Below, one piece after another: positions 59,387 through 64,000 of a stretch of 64,000 nt of DNA. Within the stretch, counting starts at the first letter, position 1; each line of letters opens with the position of its first letter. Made by a program: the position numbers and the translations under genes. The stretch is from Roseibium sp. MMSF_3412 (GTDB taxonomy: Bacteria; Pseudomonadota; Alphaproteobacteria; Rhizobiales; Stappiaceae). The stretch is taken from positions 186,001-250,000 of the forward strand of contig NZ_JASHJI010000004.1 of NCBI RefSeq assembly GCF_030733265.1, written 5' to 3'. The notes beneath the pieces were generated by a model. It ran no database searches. It was given only the letters and a program-made list of their open reading frames with translations, and was not told the DNA's origin.

Positions 59387-60229
59387 TCAGCCCTTCACGG
59401 CTCCGGTTGTCAGGCCCTGGACCAGGTACCGCTGGATAAAGATGAAGAAGAGACAGGACGGCACCAGCGCGAGCACGCCCGCAGCCATCATCTGCCCCCA
59501 GTCCACGGAGAACTTGGACACGAAGGTCAAGAGCCCCACGGGGAATGTCATTGCGTCGTTGGAGTTGATCAGCATCAGTGCGAACAGGAGTTCGCTCCAG
59601 GCCGCTGTAAAGATGAAGCCGAGCGTTGCCCCCAGTCCCGGCAGCGTCAGCGGCAGCACGATCTTGCGCAAGGCCTCGAAACGCGTGCAGCCGTCGATCA
59701 TGCCCGCCTCTTCAAGATCCTTCGGGATGCCGTCAAAGAAGGACTGCATCAGGAAGGTTGCAAACGGGATGTTGAAGGCGGTGTAGACGATGATGAGGCT
59801 CGTCAGCGAATTGAGCAGGCCGAGCGTTGCGACGATCTTGTAGATCGGTGCGATGATCATCAGCAGGGGAAACATCTGCGTGATCAGCATGAGCGCGATG
59901 ATCAGCCGCTTGCCGCGGAAGTCGAACCTGGAAAAGGCGTAGCCCGCGGCAGCCGCGATCATCGTGGTGATCGCGGCGGTCCCGAGCGACACGATCAGGC
60001 TGTTGCGGAAATAGGCGACAAAGTCCGTTTGCAACAGGACCGTCTGAAAGTTTTCAAACGTGAACCTGCTCGGAACGAGTGCCGTGCCTTCGCTGAATAT
60101 CAGCTTGTCGGGGGTGACCGCGATCTTGGCGAGCCAGTAGAGCGGAAACAGGGCAAAGGCAACGTAAAGCGCCAGGGCAAGGTACTTTCCGGCGACCGCC
60201 CACGGCGATGTCTGACGCAGAGCATTCAT
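59387..60229 (-). CDS. sugar ABC transporter permease (MalG-like)
   Basis: 280 residues, six membrane helices. The coupling loop E-A-A-x3-G-x9-I-x-LP is present as 'EEAGMIDGCTRFEALRKIVLP', the MalG-type contact to the ATPase. Nine bases after the other permease; same operon. Confidence 0.94.
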   Translation of the reverse strand: MNALRQTSPWAVAGKYLALALYVAFALFPLYWLAKIAVTPDKLIFSEGTALVPSRFTFENFQTVLLQTDFVAYFRNSLIVSLGTAAITTMIAAAAGYAFSRFDFRGKRLIIALMLITQMFPLLMIIAPIYKIVATLGLLNSLTSLIIVYTAFNIPFATFLMQSFFDGIPKDLEEAGMIDGCTRFEALRKIVLPLTLPGLGATLGFIFTAAWSELLFALMLINSNDAMTFPVGLLTFVSKFSVDWGQMMAAGVLALVPSCLFFIFIQRYLVQGLTTGAVKG

Positions 60230-60237
60230 GGCGGCCC

Positions 60238-61167
60238 TCAGATCTTGACGAGCTTGCGGCGGAGGACGAGCAGGACGGCCGCGTAGATCAACAGCAGGCC
60301 AAGCAGCGCAACCGCAATCGCGGAGGCATAACCGAAATCGAGTTTCCTGAACGCGGTCGTGAAGATGTAGGTGGACAGGATCTGCGTCGAGTTGGCGGGC
60401 CCGCCGCCCGTCATGACGAAGATCAGATCCGCGAAATTCGCAATCCAGATCGTGCGCAGCATCACGGTGATGGCAATCATCGGCGCAAGAAACGGCAGTG
60501 TGATCTTGGTGAACATCTGCCAGGCCGATGCCCCGTCAATCTCCGCGGCTTCATAAAGTTCACCGGGGATTGACTGCAGGGCCGCCAGGAGCGTGATCGC
60601 GAAAAACGGAATGCCGAACCAGACATTTGCGGTGATCGGCCCCCACATCGCCAGATTTGGATCACCGAGAATGTTGAACGGTTCGGACAGGATGCCGAGC
60701 GCGGCCAGCCAATGCGGCAGGGGCCCGATCGTCGGATTGAACAGCCATGCCCAGGTCAGCGCGGACAGGAATGTCGGCACGGCCCAGGGCAGGAACACCA
60801 GCGCCTGGACAAGCCGCTTGCCATGGAAACGGGTGTTCAGCAGAAGCGCCAGCCCGAGCCCCAGGAAAAACTGGAAGGTGATCGAACCGAGCGTCCACCA
60901 GAATGTGTTTGTCAGGGCCAGCCAGAATTTCCTGTCGCTCCAAAGCGCCTGGAAATTCTCAAAGCCGACCCAGCCGGTCTGAAACGGACGCAGCAGGTTG
61001 ACCGCCTGAAAGGCATAGGAAATGCCGATGACCAGTGGAACCAGCATCACCAGGGCAATCACGATGACGGCCGGCGACAGGTAGAGGTAGGGCTCCACCA
61101 TGTAACGGAGGTAAAAGGAACCGCGCGCCCGGTTGTCCCCGGGCGCGTTGTCAGCCTGAGCTGTCAT
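60238..61167 (-). CDS. sugar ABC transporter permease (MalF/UgpA-like)
   Basis: 309 residues with six predicted membrane helices and the coupling loop 'YEAAEIDGASAWQMFTKITLP'. The start at 61167 overlaps the stop of the binding-protein gene as ATGA, suggesting translational coupling; an open frame 15 bases longer exists. Forms the channel with the MalG-like subunit. Confidence 0.94.
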   Translation of the reverse strand: MTAQADNAPGDNRARGSFYLRYMVEPYLYLSPAVIVIALVMLVPLVIGISYAFQAVNLLRPFQTGWVGFENFQALWSDRKFWLALTNTFWWTLGSITFQFFLGLGLALLLNTRFHGKRLVQALVFLPWAVPTFLSALTWAWLFNPTIGPLPHWLAALGILSEPFNILGDPNLAMWGPITANVWFGIPFFAITLLAALQSIPGELYEAAEIDGASAWQMFTKITLPFLAPMIAITVMLRTIWIANFADLIFVMTGGGPANSTQILSTYIFTTAFRKLDFGYASAIAVALLGLLLIYAAVLLVLRRKLVKI

Positions 61168-62420
61168 TGAGCTGCTTTCCAACGGCCGTATTCATCGGTC
61201 AGGAATTCAGCCCATTGATCGGCGACTTCCTGCGCACTGATCTGGCCAAGCAGAGCTTCCTGGCTGGTTTCCAGTGCGATGGAATCCGCGAAATAGCCGA
61301 ACTGTTCCAGATAGGTCGGCATGACGGTCGGAATGTACTGCTCGCCATTGAGCGTCTCGAACCAGCCGGCGAACTGCTCCGTCTTGAAGTGCGGGTCCTG
61401 TTCCGCGCCTTCGTGGATCGGAATGACACCGACGCGCTTTGCCCAGGTCTTGTTGGCTTCCGGATTGGAAAGATGCGCGATCAGTTTCCAGGAAAGATCC
61501 TCGTCCTTCGTGGTGTCGAACATCGCCCATCCGGCAAACCCGATGGTCGGGAACGCCTTGCCGCCCGGACCGACCGGCATGGGAACGACCGCAAAGTCTT
61601 CCGCGTCCATGCGTTCGGCCACGGCAATCAGCGCGTCGGGATCCTGATCAAGGAACGCACAGGTGCCGGAATAGAACCCTGCCACGATCTCGTTGAAACC
61701 CCAGCTCACCGCATCCTTGGGAGCATAGCCGTTCTGGTAAAGATCGATCAGGAACTGGATGCCTTCGACCGACCCCGGCTGGTTCAGAGTGCTCTTGCCT
61801 TCTTCGTCGAAGAAGGTGTTGTCGCCGTTCATGGTCGCCGCCATCATGATCCAGCCGTTCAGACCACCCGGACCGCCGCGCAGGCAATAGCCGTATTTGC
61901 CGTCGAGTTCGGAGACCGCCCTGGACGCCGCCATGAATTCTTCCATGGTCTTCGGCGGTCCTTCGACACCCGCTTCCTCAAGCAGCTTCTTGTTGTAGAA
62001 CAGAGCGCGCAGATAGAAGCCATACGGGATCATCCGTACGGTCTTGCCGTCGGTCTGCCTGCCCATGTCGATGGTCTTCTGGGTCAGCGTGTTGCCGTGC
62101 TCCCAACCGGCAATCTTGTCGTTCAGATTGACCAGCCTGTCCTTGTAGATGCCCGCCCAGCGATCCGGCATTTCAACGACGTCGGGAATGTCGCCGCCGG
62201 CAACCATGGTCGCGAATTTCTCGAACGCCTGGCCCCAGGGCAGTGACACGATTTCCACTTCCGTGCCGGGATTTGCCGCTTCGAATTCGTCCACCAGTCC
62301 CTGCAGGACCTGCGTACGTTCCGGGCTGGTGATCACTTCCACCAGCTTCAATGTTTCAGCATGAGCTGACGTTGCCGCCAGAACAGCTAACGCACTGAGT
62401 GCGCTCAACAGCTTTTTCAT
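61164..62420 (-). CDS. family-1 extracellular solute-binding protein
   Basis: 418 residues: signal peptide 1-21 ('LLSALSALAVLAATSAHA'), then the two-lobed family-1 fold with 'FEAANPGTEVEIVSLPWGQA' and 'GDIPDVVEMPDRWAGIY', and aromatic residues through the cleft. No lipobox Cys, so it is periplasmic. Captures the substrate for the two permeases and ATPase that follow. Substrate cannot be read; a sugar or sugar derivative is expected from the family. AGGTGG ribosome site. Confidence 0.94.
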   Translation of the reverse strand: MKKLLSALSALAVLAATSAHAETLKLVEVITSPERTQVLQGLVDEFEAANPGTEVEIVSLPWGQAFEKFATMVAGGDIPDVVEMPDRWAGIYKDRLVNLNDKIAGWEHGNTLTQKTIDMGRQTDGKTVRMIPYGFYLRALFYNKKLLEEAGVEGPPKTMEEFMAASRAVSELDGKYGYCLRGGPGGLNGWIMMAATMNGDNTFFDEEGKSTLNQPGSVEGIQFLIDLYQNGYAPKDAVSWGFNEIVAGFYSGTCAFLDQDPDALIAVAERMDAEDFAVVPMPVGPGGKAFPTIGFAGWAMFDTTKDEDLSWKLIAHLSNPEANKTWAKRVGVIPIHEGAEQDPHFKTEQFAGWFETLNGEQYIPTVMPTYLEQFGYFADSIALETSQEALLGQISAQEVADQWAEFLTDEYGRWKAAQ

Positions 62421-62457
62421 CTCTCCACCTCTTTTGAGTTCAGTTGTTAGGCACGCC

Positions 62458-63627
62458 TTATTTTTCTTTGGCGCTTAGACTGAGAGCCGCATCAAAGTCA
62501 GCCCAAAGGTCGATGGGATCTTCGAGGCCGAGACTCAGCCGGACGATCCGGCCCGAAACCCCGAAGCGTTGCAGGGAGTTCTCTTCCCCGGATTGGTTGA
62601 GTGCGATTTGCGTCGGCAGGACCAGGCTTTCAAACCCGCCCCAGCTGACGCCGAGCCGGAACAGCTTCAAAGCATCCGCGAAATCCGGAATGCTGACGCT
62701 GTCATCAAGCTCGACGGAGAGCAGCCCGGACCTTCCGGTCAGCCCCGGCACCGTGTTGGGGCCCGGAGACCGAACCTTTTTGACGAGTCGATGTCCGGAG
62801 AGGTTGTCAACGAACCGGTCCGCCGCCGACTGATGCTGCCGCATGCGCGCGCCGAGTGTCCGCAGTCCCCGGGTCAGCAGAAAGGCCTCGAAGGGTGCGA
62901 GTTTGCCGCCGAGAAGGGAGAGAGACAGATCACGGATCTTTCCGATCAGTTCGCCACTTGAAATGACGACACCTGCGACCGTATCGGAGTGCCCCGAGAG
63001 ATATTTCGACGCCGAATGAAGAACGATATCGACGCCCAGCGTCAGCGGACGCTGAAAGACCGGGGTCGCCCAGGAATTGTCGATCACCGTGAGCGTCCCG
63101 TGCCGTCTGGCGTGGGCAGCAACCCGTGGAAGATCCATTGCCTCAAAGACAACCGTGTTCGGACTTTCAAGATAGGCGAGCCTGACCCCGTCAAGCAGAT
63201 CCGGATCATTCTCGAAATCCGCGACCGGATGATAGGTGATCTCCACCCCGAAAGGTCTCAGCAGGCGCTCGAAGAACCTGTAGGCGTCCGGATAGACATG
63301 CTCGACGCAGGCGATGCGGTCACCCGGCCTGACCAGCGCCAGCACGGTGGAGGAAATTGCCGCCATCCCGGATGCAAAACCGACCGCCGCCTCGCCTTCC
63401 TCCGCGGCGGCAATCATGCCCTCGAAGGCCGCGACCGTCGGGTTCTGAACCCGGCTGTACAGGGGATCATCGGAGCGTCCGGCCATCCGGTCTTCGAATG
63501 CCTTGTAGCTGTCGAACGCGAACAGGGACGTCTGCACGATCGGCGGGACAACCGCTCCTCCCGCCCCTTCGGCAACGCTCGCAAGCAGGGTTTCGATCGA
63601 ATAGTCGCCGGGGCGCCGTTCAGTCAT
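62458..63627 (-). CDS. Cys/Met-metabolism PLP-dependent enzyme
   Basis: 389 residues, fold-type I enzyme of the cystathionine gamma-synthase/beta-lyase/methionine gamma-lyase family. The PLP lysine is in 'HSASKYLSGHSDTVAG'; other hallmarks are 'YSRVQNPTVAAFE', 'GFASGMAAIS' and 'LRTLGARMRQH'. It would act on a C-S bond in an amino acid or related compound. Which of the family reactions applies is unclear. Start 63627 overlaps the GntR-gene stop by 8 bases; 37 bases separate it from the binding-protein gene, so it is in the ABC operon. Confidence 0.9.
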   Translation of the reverse strand: MTERRPGDYSIETLLASVAEGAGGAVVPPIVQTSLFAFDSYKAFEDRMAGRSDDPLYSRVQNPTVAAFEGMIAAAEEGEAAVGFASGMAAISSTVLALVRPGDRIACVEHVYPDAYRFFERLLRPFGVEITYHPVADFENDPDLLDGVRLAYLESPNTVVFEAMDLPRVAAHARRHGTLTVIDNSWATPVFQRPLTLGVDIVLHSASKYLSGHSDTVAGVVISSGELIGKIRDLSLSLLGGKLAPFEAFLLTRGLRTLGARMRQHQSAADRFVDNLSGHRLVKKVRSPGPNTVPGLTGRSGLLSVELDDSVSIPDFADALKLFRLGVSWGGFESLVLPTQIALNQSGEENSLQRFGVSGRIVRLSLGLEDPIDLWADFDAALSLSAKEK

Positions 63628-64000
63628 TGCATGCCTCGGCGATTTGCAGGGTTTCGGCACACACCATGTCGATGATGCGTTCCGTGAACTCGACCGCCCG
63701 GTCCTCGTCGCCGGCAATGACGGCATCGGCCAGCGGCCTGTGCAGCGGGATTGAATCCTGACCCAGATGCGGCTTGCCGAAGGGCGTTTCGTATATGTCG
63801 TGAAAGCACTTCAGGATCTGGTCGATAATCTGTTCGAAGAGCGGGTTTCCGGTCGCTGCATGGATCGCCTTGTGAAAGCGATGGTCGGCGGGGCGCCAGT
63901 CTTCTCCGGCCTCATAAACGGCAATCAGTTCGGCGGCGCGCGCATTGATCACCCGGCGCTGGTCCGTCGTCGCGAGCCGCGTCGCCAGGCGAACGGCCTC
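63620..64000 (-). CDS. GntR-family regulator, FCD domain (C-terminal part)
   Basis: 127 residues visible; the frame is open to the right edge, so the N-terminal helix-turn-helix lies outside. The visible part is an FCD ligand domain: 'DHRFHKAIHAATGNPLFEQI' has the metal-binding Asp/His, and 'HRPLADAVIAGDEDRAVEFT' gives the later His, with the final 'IDMVCAETLQ' helix. FadR-subclass FCD proteins bind organic acids or sugar acids. First gene of the operon and its probable regulator. Confidence 0.88.
   Translation of the reverse strand, partial: EAVRLATRLATTDQRRVINARAAELIAVYEAGEDWRPADHRFHKAIHAATGNPLFEQIIDQILKCFHDIYETPFGKPHLGQDSIPLHRPLADAVIAGDEDRAVEFTERIIDMVCAETLQIAEACND

Overview
The window reads as part of the main chromosome of a high-GC alphaproteobacterium. 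The long ordered block pnp-rpsO-truB-rbfA-infB-ylxR-nusA-rimP-trmB-metK-(XRE regulator)-lnt-corC-ybeY-phoH-miaB-plsC-fur-rimI-tsaB, the pmtA-dnaJ-dnaK set, hslV-acetyltransferase-hslU, ubiB-ubiE-mutM and rpsT near dnaA are the arrangement known from Hyphomicrobiales. The protein sequences and the marine-type accessory genes suggest a Roseibium/Stappia-like genus. That placement is inferred from gene order and protein character; no database search was possible.

Layout. 1-502 holds the end of a PfkB-type sugar/nucleoside kinase. 560-34,483 is almost entirely minus strand and almost entirely housekeeping: glycolysis and lysine synthesis (gpmA, dapB), RNA decay and translation (pnp to rimP), tRNA modification, S-adenosylmethionine synthesis, lipoprotein maturation, metal-responsive regulation, Fe-S delivery, the HslVU protease and the DnaK/DnaJ chaperones. 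Interruptions are a divergent HxlR-regulator/PAP2-phosphatase pair inserted between truB and rpsO, a palindromic repeat upstream of rbfA, and a MITE-like element whose end contains the corC stop codon. dnaK and hslV each carry a close match to the alphaproteobacterial RpoH promoter with the same 18-base spacing.

Around 34.8-41.7 kb the dominant strand switches. A glycine-rich-domain membrane protein and an AlkB-family dioxygenase (plus), ubiB-ubiE (minus), and then mutM, an enoyl-CoA hydratase, rpsT, a rhodanese, dnaA, dnaN, recF and gyrB (plus) follow. The roughly 600-base AT-rich region before the rhodanese-dnaA pair has six GANTC sites, one inside a candidate promoter, and structured leaders, which fits methylation-linked cell-cycle control of dnaA. 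The strand switch and this region make a nearby replication origin possible but do not prove one.

The right part (49-64 kb) is accessory. First comes a metal cluster: a histidine-rich secreted protein, a HupE/UreJ permease, a membrane-anchored beta-rich protein, and a convergent DmeF-type Co/Ni exporter with a long histidine loop. Next is a secreted caspase-like protein with Sel1 repeats and a peptidoglycan-binding tail. Then comes a compact surface-protein system: a VIT/von Willebrand A protein with a C-terminal Gly-rich/hydrophobic/Arg-rich sorting tail, translationally coupled to a rhombosortase and divergent from a TetR regulator with two related operator-like palindromes between them. 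The window ends in a six-gene minus-strand operon: FCD-type GntR regulator, a Cys/Met-metabolism PLP enzyme, and a complete family-1 sugar ABC importer.

The most unusual system is the one-substrate rhombosortase/vWA module at 54.6-58.1 kb. No rRNA, tRNA, CRISPR array, prophage or intact insertion sequence was seen.
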